From contig NC_071354.1 in assembly GCF_943734655.1 (NCBI RefSeq), positions 78,405,838 to 78,469,837 of the forward strand: 64,000 nucleotides of DNA. The letters run 5' to 3'. Below the pieces are notes generated by a model, which saw only the letters and a list, made by a program, of their open reading frames with translations, made no database searches and was not told where the DNA came from. Shown piece by piece: positions 32,405 to 42,275 of this stretch (its first letter is position 1; every line of letters begins with the position of its first letter). Position numbers and translations under genes: made by a program. The DNA is from Sabethes cyaneus. Taxonomy: Eukaryota; Arthropoda; Insecta; Diptera; Culicidae.

Positions 32405-35400
32405 ACAACAACAAAACTTAACACTATAAGATGGGACGAAACAGCAGGGTGGATTCCATTCAATGCAATACGCTGGTAAACAACAATTCTCGCATGTCAT
32501 CAATAATTCGGCATTTCAATTAGTATTCAAAGTCTCTTTCTCTCGACAAAACACCTCGTTATAGGACTCGAATGAACGCCTTGCGTTTAACAAGTCCTAA
32601 AAAACTAATAACAACAACAATAAATCACCTCGTTTATAAAGTCAGCACATTCGTGGATCTAACCATTAGTATTTAAGTATTTATTTAGACAAAGTTCTCC
32701 GAAGAAGTGTCACACTATGGCTTTACGTGTTGCACCTCTGATCACGTAGTTATTTCCTTTCTGGTTGGCACAGATCAAGCATTTCGGTAGATTTTTGTAG
32801 TATGTTTACTCTGTCTGTAACTATCAACCAAACGTGCTTTAAACATTCCTCTGCAATCAGCAATGATTGTTGAAGTAGAAACACTGCGTAGCACTGCTAG
32901 GTGGATTTTTTCAGGATTATATCTGCATGCCTTCACACCAATCGTATAATATACAACATAATTTGGCAATTCCATAAAAAAATATGATCAAAATTGAAAA
33001 ATGCTTCCATTTTGTTTAAATTTTCGGGAAGTTTTCGACCCATATTTTTTGTTTGACGCTAGTTGCCTTATTCTGAAGTGTGGTAGTAATAAAAAATATC
33101 ATTCTTGCCAACTATTCTTCTTTAAATACGTAGATTTTAAACCACCAAACCGATTTTGCAGCTTTCAAGAGCAAAGCCATCGATGTCTCGAAGTTGTGAA
33201 AGAAAATACCATTCGAAAATTTCTTCCCACAATTAGATCAAAATCAAATTAAAAATCAACACGGGACCGTTGTGATTAAATCGGCAATATAATGAACAGA
33301 AACCAATCTATCATAAATCCAAATTAAATTAAGTAAAACCAACACTTGGCTTGAGAAAAACAGGTTATATTAAGTCGTTAACATCATACTACTGACATAA
33401 TTTTCTTTCAAACGTGCTCACCGGAGGCGATTTCCAGATAATCACATAAACCATAATAAACCTATGTCTAACGTAATGTAGGCAATTAAACTTAATCACA
33501 GCATAGATGTTGCACGCCACTAACCGGCCGATCTTCGCACTCCGTAAACTGCAACCGGTTGCTGGATGAATTATGACACCAACCAGTGTCTCCAAAGTGC
33601 ACAAAATTTGACTGCTTTTTTTTGGGTTAGTGGAGACCAAAAGTGACGCAACACAGGGCCTTCTGGTTTGCTGCATTTCGTAAACCAGCAGCCCGAATAT
33701 TTTCTTTGAATGGGCGGAGAGCTTGAGATCTCTCACCTGTAAAGAAATGCACTTTAACTGTTGGTCGGCAATGCACCGATGGGTGCAACATTGTTCGACC
33801 GTCATGTAACATCCACCGCTGGCGGCGGCAAGCACTTGCAATCCGTCAATATCATTTACCGACATGGTTCCAATAAATGTATGCTCCATGGGCAGCATAA
33901 TGAGCTATCGGAATCAGTCGGGCGAGTCCCCGCCAATGAATGAAACAAAAGCAACGGTGAAAGTGGAAAATTCTCGCGCCCTCCTAACTAGACTGCACTG
34001 CACTTAGAGGCGAGTTGGAGGCCCTCAGACTGGGCTCTGGGGGATTGCACGAGGCACCCAACCCAGCAGTAGTAGTAATAGTGGGCGGGTAGGAAGAGAA
34101 GCCTCTCGGGTATGCAAATTACAACGATGTTTGACATGGAAACAATAACGGTTTGATGCCGGTACTTTCCTATTGCTTTTCGGACACAGGAAATCGTTTC
34201 GCGGCGAGCGGAATGTTTGCTGGTTTTGGTTTACCGTGGTTGGCCGTGGTCCGTGGTAGCTGTTGGGTAAACTAACTAGAAACCGCTACTGAGGCTCCGA
34301 GATTGGCTGCAAGTACATCGACCTCATCGGTTATGCTGCCAGATGATTGGGACTGCTTCATCAAGACGATAGATTAGTAATGCTTGAGAGGGTACATAAT
34401 TGTAGGTGTAAGACACCTACTAGTTTATTGTTTTTCTTAAATGAGCCGAATATAGTGGAATTAGCATACAATTTAGATTCAGATAATATGCCTTCAATGG
34501 AAAACAAAAATTCCTGCTACATTTATATTCTAAACCACTGTACAATATTTTCCTCTACACGAATGAGTAATTTTCAATTTAAACTTTAATGTCAATTAAG
34601 TCAGTCAAATGCTATTATTCTGGAACTGCAACTTTGTGATTAAGTTGTTGCTTTGATTTTCCTTTGTCACATAGCTTATCACAATCAAACAATAGGCACT
34701 TATTTTTTCAATAAAGCAGCCCATAAGCTGTGACCACATGAAAGCGAAAATGTCAGCAGCATATCGCAAAGATGTTGCATAATTGTACTTAATAATAAAT
34801 AATAAAATGAAGTCGTTACTAGTAACAACACACGTATAATCCGGAGCTCTAGCATGTTTTTACCACGCAAAACAATCTCATACGAAGCCGTTATTTCTGA
34901 CTTCAAAGTATACGGTTTTTCGACAATTACTTAGTGCATTGCCTGTACTCAGACATCGCTACCAGGTATAGCCTGAGGTGGAAAAATCATGTATACTGTA
35001 GCATAGCGTACCGCTAGATCATCCCAAAGCAAAACAAGAGAGAGAGAGAAAAAAAATCTTCTGCACAGTAGCATCAGCCGTCCGTGTGCAATTGTTGCAT
35101 ATATGCATAATGCAGCTCGTCGGAAAAGCATTTAAAAATCGCTAATCCACAATCGGCTACCAGATGCATTCGTGAATCAAAGCATCAGAGCGGAAAAACT
35201 GCTGACTTACAAATTGGTTATAAACTATTTCTGTAACAATAAAAAAAATTGGTCGGTATCCCCGTACCGGTTTTGCTTTATTAGTGTGGTTCTGCATTTG
35301 TTAGGTATAAATAAAGCCTTTTTATTGCTTTGTTTTGTTCGTATATATAACCACTCATCTGATTGGTTTGAAAAATTTCAATTTCATCAGCTTCACTTTT

Positions 35401-36460
35401 TTGTTTATGAATTTCATATTCTTCAACACCTAAATTTATGCACGCACATAAATCATTGTCAAACATTCCGAATAGCTAAACAGCCTCAATCTCAAACCAC
35501 CAGACCAGCGAAACAACCAGCCGCCGGGCCGCGTTGCGTCGGTCGGGAGACGGACCGGTGTCCGATGCGATGCGGCTGCAATTCAGCTCGCAGAACGGTC
35601 CCGCATAGCGTAGAAAAGAAACCAACGAACCGGAAAATGAACTGCGCACTCTAACTGTGTCACCTGAACCGATAGTCGGCGAGGTGCGCATCGTCGAAAC
35701 TGCGCTGCACCAGAGACCTACATAATTTTCCGCAGACCGGTTAGCTTACTTTACGGACGGCTGTGGCAGAGCTTTCCCCTCGATAACTACTACGCAGAGA
35801 GGCAGGCAGAAAGGCCAGTGCAAGCCAGTAGATACACTGCAAATATCCACCCGCACACCTGCCAGAGTAGGTGATTCTTTGTTTGCGCAACGTGGTCCAG
35901 GCGGAAAGTAAAAAAAGTGAAATCGAAAATATGGTGAAAACAAAACATGGATAGTACAAATATTGTTCACAATGGAGAACTAAATGTGTACTATCGGGGT
36001 CGTCCCCTCTGGGTTGAGTAAGTGAAGGGGAAAGTTCTATGGCCGGTAATCAGCCGATCTAAGCTAAAGTTTCTATTTAGAGTGTTATATTCAAGCGAAA
36101 CATTTTAAATAGCAAAAAATCCCTACCAATAGCAGGGATTGCATACCACGCTTCTATTTGCCCTCTGAGTATTATTCAACAGGTATGAAATAGGTATGTG
36201 CCAAAGTTTGAACCCTTCTAATTTGTCTCACACTTTACCAAAGGCAGAGAACCTATTTTCAGCCCATTAAGCGATTGCTTCTTTTTCTTCGGCCTAATTA
36301 AGTGCTAGTTGAGGAGCAGGTGGTTTTGATGTTCATACAATAAAATACAGCAGATTTCTTACATTTTTGAGAAAATACTTAGAGCATGCTGAAGTTATAT
36401 ATTGGCAGCGAAAGAATTGGGTTTAGCGAAAGAAAAGAAATTTAGGCTGTATTTAGAAAA
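32405..36460. other. mainly low-copy DNA, no confident gene
   Basis: AT-rich, with GC-richer islands at about 33.5-34.3 kb and 35.45-35.75 kb. Apart from one possible exon at 33737-33898, I see no homology. A GA run near 35035 is minor. This may be intergenic or intronic DNA. Confidence 0.35.
33737..33898 (-). CDS. possible exon of unidentified gene
   Basis: A minus-strand frame starts at 33898 (MLPMEHTFIGTMSVNDIDGL), runs through a cysteine cluster CYMTVEQCCTHRC, and reaches CAG followed by a good donor GTGAGA at 33736-33731. The frame stays open past the donor for 169 codons in all. An in-frame stop lies three codons upstream of the ATG. I recognise no family. It may be a real first exon or chance. 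Confidence 0.22.
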
Positions 36461-36469
36461 AATAGCAAA

Positions 36470-36789
36470 ATGGCAAGTAAAAGAATTCCAAGTGATGTCA
36501 AAGAAATTTCCAAGCCAGTTCACAGATTAGTTAAGAGCATAGGAGATTTAACTAAAAATTTAATAACTTCAGATAACATTAAAACTGAGGAAATTATGAT
36601 ATCTGTTGATGTAGTTACCTAGTTCCCTAGTGTTCCGGTGAACGAAACCATAAAAGTTTTAGAAAATTAGCTACTTTAACAAACTTAAAGGAAATGAGTG
36701 GACGACAAAGGTTAACGGCTACTTGAAATTGACTCAACTTTGTATGGAAGAAGGTTATTTTGAATTTCAAGGCAACTTTTATAAATAAA
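36470..36789 (+). pseudogene. Penelope-like element reverse transcriptase, part 1
   Basis: The translation gives KPVHRLVKSIGDLTKNL, then EEIMISVDVVT, a stop, FPSVPVNETIKVLEN and, in another frame, the LTQLCMEEGYFEFQGNFYK-like stretch. This fits Penelope-like RTs (SFDVVSLFPSVPVDEAL; GYFEFQGNFYK). The frame carries stops. It is cut at 36789 by two tandem-array elements and resumes at 39896. Confidence 0.72.
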
Positions 36790-37857
36790 CTAGCTGACCA
36801 GACAAACTTCGTATTGTTACAAATTAAACTGTGTTGTACATAAATCTCGGATGACCTTTGTCACAATCTCGAGTTTTGCATGTTTCTGAGGAGTTCATGG
36901 GTGGTTTAATGTACAAATTTTCCTCACAGTAAAGTAGAAAACAACACCCCCCTCCCCCACCCATTGCTTAGCCAGATAAAATAAAGCGGATAGCATTTGA
37001 ATATTCGCCATGATTATATAACATTTCATTGCATACCATATTACGGAACACCACTTCTCGGTTGACCATAACGCGGAATACCATTTCGCGAAAAACGTTA
37101 CGGGATGTACCATTTCACGGAAAATCTTTTCGTGGAAAGTACCATACCCAAGCAACAATGTGAGTTTTATTATACTCTCATGGGGGTCTTCAAGACCGTT
37201 TTTGGTCTTAAATACCATCATAAGGATGTAATAAAATACAAATTGTTACTTGGGTAATCATCATAGAAAAAAATATTGCCTCCAAAAACCCCCACATGCC
37301 AAATTTGGTTCCATTTGATTGATTAGTTCTCGAGTTATGAGGAAATTTGTTTTTCGTTTGTATAGGAGCCCCCTTCCTAAAGCGGGGAGGGGTCCTAATA
37401 CACCATAGAAAAAATTCTTGCCACAAAAACCTTCACATGCCAAATATGGTTCCATTTGCATGATTAGTTCTCGAGTTATGAGGAAATTTGTATTTCATCT
37501 GTATGGAAGCCCCCCCCCCCACTCTTAAAGGGGAGAGGAGTCATAATTCCCCTTCTAATGAGGATAGGGGTCTCAGGTTACCATAGAAAAAATTCTTGTC
37601 ACCAAAAACACCCACATGCCAAATTTTGATCCATTTGCTTGATAATTTCTCTAATTATGCAGAAATTTGTGTTTCATTTGTATGCCCCCCCATCTTAGTG
37701 GGTGGAGGTGTCTCTAACCATCATAAGAACCTTCCCTGGCCCCAAAAACCTCTACATGCAAATTTTCACGGCGATTGGTTCAGTAGTTTTCGATTCTATA
37801 AGGAACATCCCGACAGACCGACAGACAGACAGAAATCCATTTTTATATATAAGAAGA
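36790..37857 (+). mobile_element. tandem-array repeat element, copy E3
   Basis: Head CTAGCTGACCAGACAAACTT; tail with GACAGACAGACAGAA and TTTTATATATAAGA. It is shorter than E1/E2, with about three array units, and carries the 108-bp MITE at 37147-37254. It is joined head to tail to copy E4. Confidence 0.78.
37147..37254. mobile_element. CCCAAGCAAC-ended palindromic MITE, 108 bp
   Basis: Inverted ends CCCAAGCAACAAT / ATTGTTACTTGGG with TA on both sides (37145-37146, 37255-37256). The centre is palindromic around GGTCTTCAAGACC. It is inserted within the leader of E3. Confidence 0.82.
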
Positions 37858-39895
37858 TTAGCTGACCCGACAAACTTCGTATGGCCACAAATTATCCTAT
37901 GCTGTACATTCAAATGTAGGCCAATAAGCATTTAAGTCGCCTTAAATGCTATCTAAATGCTATTTTGGCAAAATATACAGCTACTTTACTGATAACCTTC
38001 TTATAGTGCTGACAATGCTAATTTACAGCTAATTACCGACACGAAGAATTTGAATACAATTTTGGATGCCAATTTACAAAACCTATGCAGTCAAAAAGCT
38101 AACATAGAATAACGTGCAGTATAAAATGCCAGATATGCTGATTTGCTGCTTACGTTAAGGCTTATTAGTTACCTGGAATGGGTAGTTTAATACACAAATT
38201 TGCAATTTTTCCTCACAGTAAAATAGAAAACAACTCGCCTGTCCCCTCATTGCATAGCCAGAAAGCGGATAGTAATATTCGCCTAGATTGTACAACATTT
38301 CGCTGAATATCATTTTGCGAAAAACCTTAAGCGGAATCTACCATTTCACGGAAAACTTTTTTGTGGAAAGTACCATTTCGCGATCCTCTCCTTACTCGCT
38401 ATCGCTCGTTCCAGGAAACCCAGGTAGACCTAGGAAAACAAATAAACCTAGACAGTAGTGATTTCTGCGGGGAGTTGCCTCCCCTCAGTGGGCAGCGCTT
38501 TCGACGGCGGGTCGCCGGCAACACACGGGGCCGTCTCGTCCTGAATGATCTAGTGTTACTATAGATAGTTTTTGTGGTCTTGTTATTGACTAATGTTTTA
38601 TGGAAGAGTCTCGAATTTCTCGAGTTCGATTAGTTTTTGAGTTAAACAAAAATTTCTGTTTTATTTGTATGAGAGTCCATATCCCCCTACCACATTGGTG
38701 AGAGATCTCTATCATAAAAGAAATTCAAGACTCCAACATCTCCCACATGCCAGATTTGGTTCCATTTGCTTGATTAGTTCTCGAGATAAGAGGAAATTTG
38801 CATTTCATTTGTATGGAAGCCCACCCTCTTAAAGAGGAGATGGGTCATAACTCGCTTTCTAAAAAGGAGAAGGGTCTCAATTTACCATAGAAAAAAATCT
38901 TGCCTCCAAAACCACTTACATGTCAAATTTGGTTCCATTTGATTGATTATTTCTCGAGTTATGAGGAAATTTGTATTCCATTTGTATAGGAGCTCCCCCT
39001 CCTAAAGTGGGGAAGGGTCCCAATTCACCATAGAAAATATTCTTGCCTACAAAAACACCCACATGCCAAATATGGGTCCATCTGCTTGATTAGTTCTCGA
39101 ATTATGAGGAAATTTGTATTTCGTTTGCATAGGAGCCCCCCCTCTTAAAGTGGGGATGGGTCCTAATTTACCATAGAAAATATTCTTGCCATCGAAAACT
39201 TTCACATGCCAAATTTTGTTCCATTTGCTTGATTAGTTCTTGAGTTATGAGGAAATATGTATTTCATTTGTATAGGAGCCCCCCCTCCTAAAGTGGGGAG
39301 GGGTCCCAATTCATCATAGAAAAAAATTTGTCTCCAAAAACACCCACATGCTAAATTTGGTTCCATTTGCTTGATTAGTTCTCGAGTTATGAGGAAATTT
39401 GTTTTTTATTTGTACAGGAGCCCCCCCTCTTAAAGTGGAGAGGGCTCCTAATTCACCATAGAAAATATTCTTGCCCTAGAAAACCTTCACATGCCAAATT
39501 TGGTTCCGTTTGCTTGATTAGTTCTCGAGTTATGAGGAAATTTGTATTTCATTTGTATGGAAGCCCCCCCCCTCTTAAAGGGGAGAGGAGTAATAATTCC
39601 CCTTCTAAAGAGGGGAGGGGTCTTAATTTACCATAGAATAAATTCTTGTCACCAAAAACACCCACATGCCAAATTTTGTTCTATTTGCTTGATTAGTTCT
39701 CGAGTTATGCAGAAATTTGTGTTTCATTTGTTTGGGAGCCCCCCCTCTTAGTGAGGGGAGGGGTCTCTAACCATCACTAAAACCTTTCTTGGCCCCAAAA
39801 ACCACTACATGCAAATTTTCACGCCGATTGGTTTAGTAGTTTTTGAGGAACATTCCGACAGACAGACTGACAGAAATTCATTTTTATATATAAGA
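37858..39895 (+). mobile_element. tandem-array repeat element, copy E4
   Basis: The head TTAGCTGACCCGACAAACTT starts directly after the E3 tail. About seven to eight array units follow, then a tail with GACAGACAGACTGACAGAA and TATATATAAGAT. Its leader (38190-38380) repeats the E3 leader (GTTTAATRYACAAATTT, CCATTTCACGGAAAA). Confidence 0.8.
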
Positions 39896-40033
39896 TGAAG
39901 GGGGCTCCAGTGGGAAATACCCTATCATCTTTTTTATGTGAGCAATTATTGGTAAACATGGAAAATAAATTAAGGGAAATAAACCCAACCAGACCAGATC
40001 GCTGATGCAAATACGTGGACGACCATTTTTGTA
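39896..40033 (+). pseudogene. Penelope-like element reverse transcriptase, part 2
   Basis: The frame resumes exactly where part 1 stopped: KGAPVGNTLSSFL, NMENKLREINP, then after a frameshift KYVDDHF. YVDD is the catalytic aspartate motif, and PxGNxLSxFL is the conserved Penelope block before it. It is interrupted again at 40034. Confidence 0.75.
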
Positions 40034-40255
40034 CAGTTAGTCCACAATTATGGGTCACACACAACTGCGGGTCATTTTAACTTCAGCTGCTAATATCCAA
40101 ATGAATATTACATAATGATTGATCAAATTGTTAATGCTACTTATGGTTATGAGTAACAATTTCATCAATCAATTGGTATAATATTTCCGCATTAATCAGC
40201 ACAAAAAGCTAAAATGATCCATAATTGTGTGTGATCCATGATTGTGGACTGACTG
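40034..40255. mobile_element. TA-flanked MITE with CAGTTAGTCCAC ends
   Basis: TA lies on both sides (40032-40033, 40256-40257), with inverted ends CAGTTAGTCCACAATTATGG / inverse of CAGTCAGTCCACAATCATGG. It is 222 bp. The Penelope frame continues across it, which fixes both borders. The pattern is Tc1/mariner or pogo type. Confidence 0.85.
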
Positions 40256-40650
40256 TATTTTAAGAGGACTTTGACACTCTCTTGAAAATAATTAATAAGG
40301 TCCACAAAAGCAAAGCAAAGCCAGGGGTATAAACGTCCTTAAGAACGTGAGCCTTCTTTATCAACAAGACTTGCCGTCGGTAAAGTACAGGCAATTATGA
40401 GGCTAGTGCAGCGATCAAACTGACTCTATAACAGCACCGCCCAGTCGAGTTTCGAACATACGACGAATAGCTTGCCAGGTCAGCATCGTACACTCAAGCT
40501 AACTGGGCAGGCAATAATGTTCACAAAGATATTAATTTTACATTCGGGAAGGAACAAAACAACCGACTTCCATTGTTTTAAGTAGTTGTTATAAGAAATT
40601 CCACGAATTTTGATTTTGAAATGATTTTGAAATCCTCCAAAAAGAGAGTA
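40256..40650 (+). pseudogene. Penelope-like element reverse transcriptase, part 3 (split by a SINE)
   Basis: The stretch 40256-40310 reads EDFDTLLKIINKVHK. After the SINE, 40519-40590 reads VHKDINFTFGKEQNNRLPLF, as expected after YVDD in Penelope RTs (VHPSIKFTYE.E..G.LPFLD). The element then fades out, with an RTE fragment starting near 40668. Confidence 0.68.
40311..40518 (-). mobile_element. tRNA-derived SINE inside the Penelope element
   Basis: On the minus strand a 70-nt tRNA-like head (40508 to 40439) starts GCCCAGTTAGCTTGAG and ends ACTGGGC, so the 7-bp acceptor stem pairs perfectly. TAGCTTGAGTGT is A-box-like and GTTCGAAAC (40449-40457) fits the B box. The 3' tail is a GCTTTGCTTTGCTTTTG run. 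The flanks GTCCACAAAAG and GTTCACAAAG are a duplicated target in the host KVHK codons. Confidence 0.78.
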
Positions 40651-40667
40651 GTTAACAAGTTCCCACA

Positions 40668-40910
40668 CATTTTCTATTCGTTGACTTCAAAGCTGCACAG
40701 AATACCATCGACCGAAAAGAGTAATGGAAAATAATGGACAAGAATGGCGTCCCTGGAAGCTGATCAGACCGACTAAAGCTACGAATAATGGTACACAGAC
40801 ACAGTGCTGTGTTTAGATTTCGGGTAGATTGCGCCGAGTAGAATCACACAAAGGCTTCGTCACAAGGTGTTATGAACGGAACGGATATTAATATGCGGGA
40901 CCTGTTGTGC
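40668..40910 (+). pseudogene. RTE reverse transcriptase fragment
   Basis: Decayed frame-shifted match to the RTE palm: FVDFKAAQNTIDRKE, then KIMDKNGVPG, then QCCVxIS and an RRVESHKGF-like stretch. Only the FIDFKAAYDSVNR to GLRQG segment is present, about 240 bp. Confidence 0.65.
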
Positions 40911-41009
40911 ATTGGGAATTGATAAACCAACTTTTACTCCAACATGTTTCCAACGTGAGCGGACAATACATTTTGAGATTTTATCAGATTGTTATTTTAT
41001 TAATGGCTT

Positions 41010-41116
41010 CCCAACGAACATTTTTGTTGAACAACAGCTTGTCAAACGCTTGTTACTTAGTAACTAGCTGTACAATGGTTGAATAAGCTACTATTCAAAA
41101 AAAAATGTTTGTTGGG
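41010..41116. mobile_element. CCCAACGAAC-ended palindromic MITE, 107 bp
   Basis: Inverted ends CCCAACGAACATTTTT / AAAAATGTTTGTTGGG, with TT on both sides. Size and ends make it a sister of the CCCAAGCAAC family at 37147. Confidence 0.7.
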
Positions 41117-41594
41117 TTACTACAGTTGTCTATACAGTCGACTACGCCAAATGTTCAACTCTTAAAAAATATTTAACCAATGACTTTTGAGTACATTGTG
41201 CACCAATGAAAATATATGAATAAATTCAAATTCAATTCCTTTTCTAAAAAGCAGTAGCTCTATCAGTAGCTGGTAAACGGCTGAATAAAGCGTACCGTCG
41301 ATGCCATGCGCACCTGTAGGCGTAAAGTAGATCCTACAGTGGTTCACAGCATCTTATTCAACAACTCGTATCCTCATAGTACCAGCTACCTGCACATAGT
41401 ACCAGCCGGGATCCGAGCAAACTTTGTGGGGATCGGATAACCAATCCTTGTGGAAGCTAAGGTCGTATGCTGACAGGGAAGGAGGGCTCTTTCAAGCTTC
41501 GTTGGTCCTCTGGCAAAACAGCAGAGGGTTGGTTGCAGGCTTTACAAGCCACAACCACAAAAAATAACTAAGGTAATGAACGAAGAACAAGGTA

Positions 41595-42150
41595 ATGCGG
41601 AACATTCGCAATAGACCCATGCGACGGAAATGGACTATGGATTGGAAACTCGCGTCGTGGAGCTGCCGATCTCTCATCTTCCAAGGGAGCACTCGAGTGC
41701 TCTCCGACGTATTGAAGAGCCACAAGTTCGATGACGTAGCGCTGCAGGTGGTATGCGGGAAGAGCTCAACTATGCATACGTTCAAAGATGGCCATGGCAT
41801 ACCATCTTCTAGAGCTGCGGCAACACACACAATCAAGGTACAGTTTTCATAGTGATGTGTGAGATGCGGGCACGTGCGGATTGGGTGGTGGTCAATCAAT
41901 CCTCGAATGTGCAGGTTGAGAATCAAGAGGCGATTCTTTAACATAAGCATCATCAACGTGCACAGCCCTCACCTCACAAGTACCGATGACGACAAGAATG
42001 AATTCTACGCGCAGTTCGAGAGTGAACACGACTACTGCCTAAAACATGATATCCAGATAGTCATCGGCATTCAATGCTTAGGTTGGTCGAGAGGAGATAC
42101 GCAATCCGGTGATTGGGGAATACAGCGAACGCCAGCTGACCAATGAAATA
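41595..42150 (+). pseudogene. RTE copy A endonuclease start
   Basis: MRNIRNRPMRRKWTMDWKLASWSCRSL corresponds to the copy B start of endonuclease. After a frameshift, INPRMCRLRIKRRFFNISIINVHSPHLTSTDDDKNEFYAQFESEHDYC follows. It contains INVHSPH and an ending like HDIQIVIG, both typical of the AP endonuclease core. It is broken by frameshifts and then by the hAT-type element. Confidence 0.78.
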
Positions 42151-42275
42151 GGCCTGAGTAAGGCTGTGCGAGATCTCGCGAAATTTCGTATTTACCGAAA
42201 TCGAGCGAAACTGGACGAAATTAGACTATAGGTTCAACTGTAGTTTAATGGTGGTCAACCATAAAATGTCAGGTA

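Noticed and set aside
35172..35654. 160-codon plus-strand frame
   Set aside because: No domain; composition shifts from AT-rich to GC-rich halfway, suggesting a chance frame across two kinds of DNA.
40439..40508. A genuine tRNA gene on the minus strand
   Set aside because: The acceptor stem pairs, but the T stem is poorly paired. It carries a SINE body and tail and has a target duplication inside a Penelope element, so a tRNA-derived SINE fits better.
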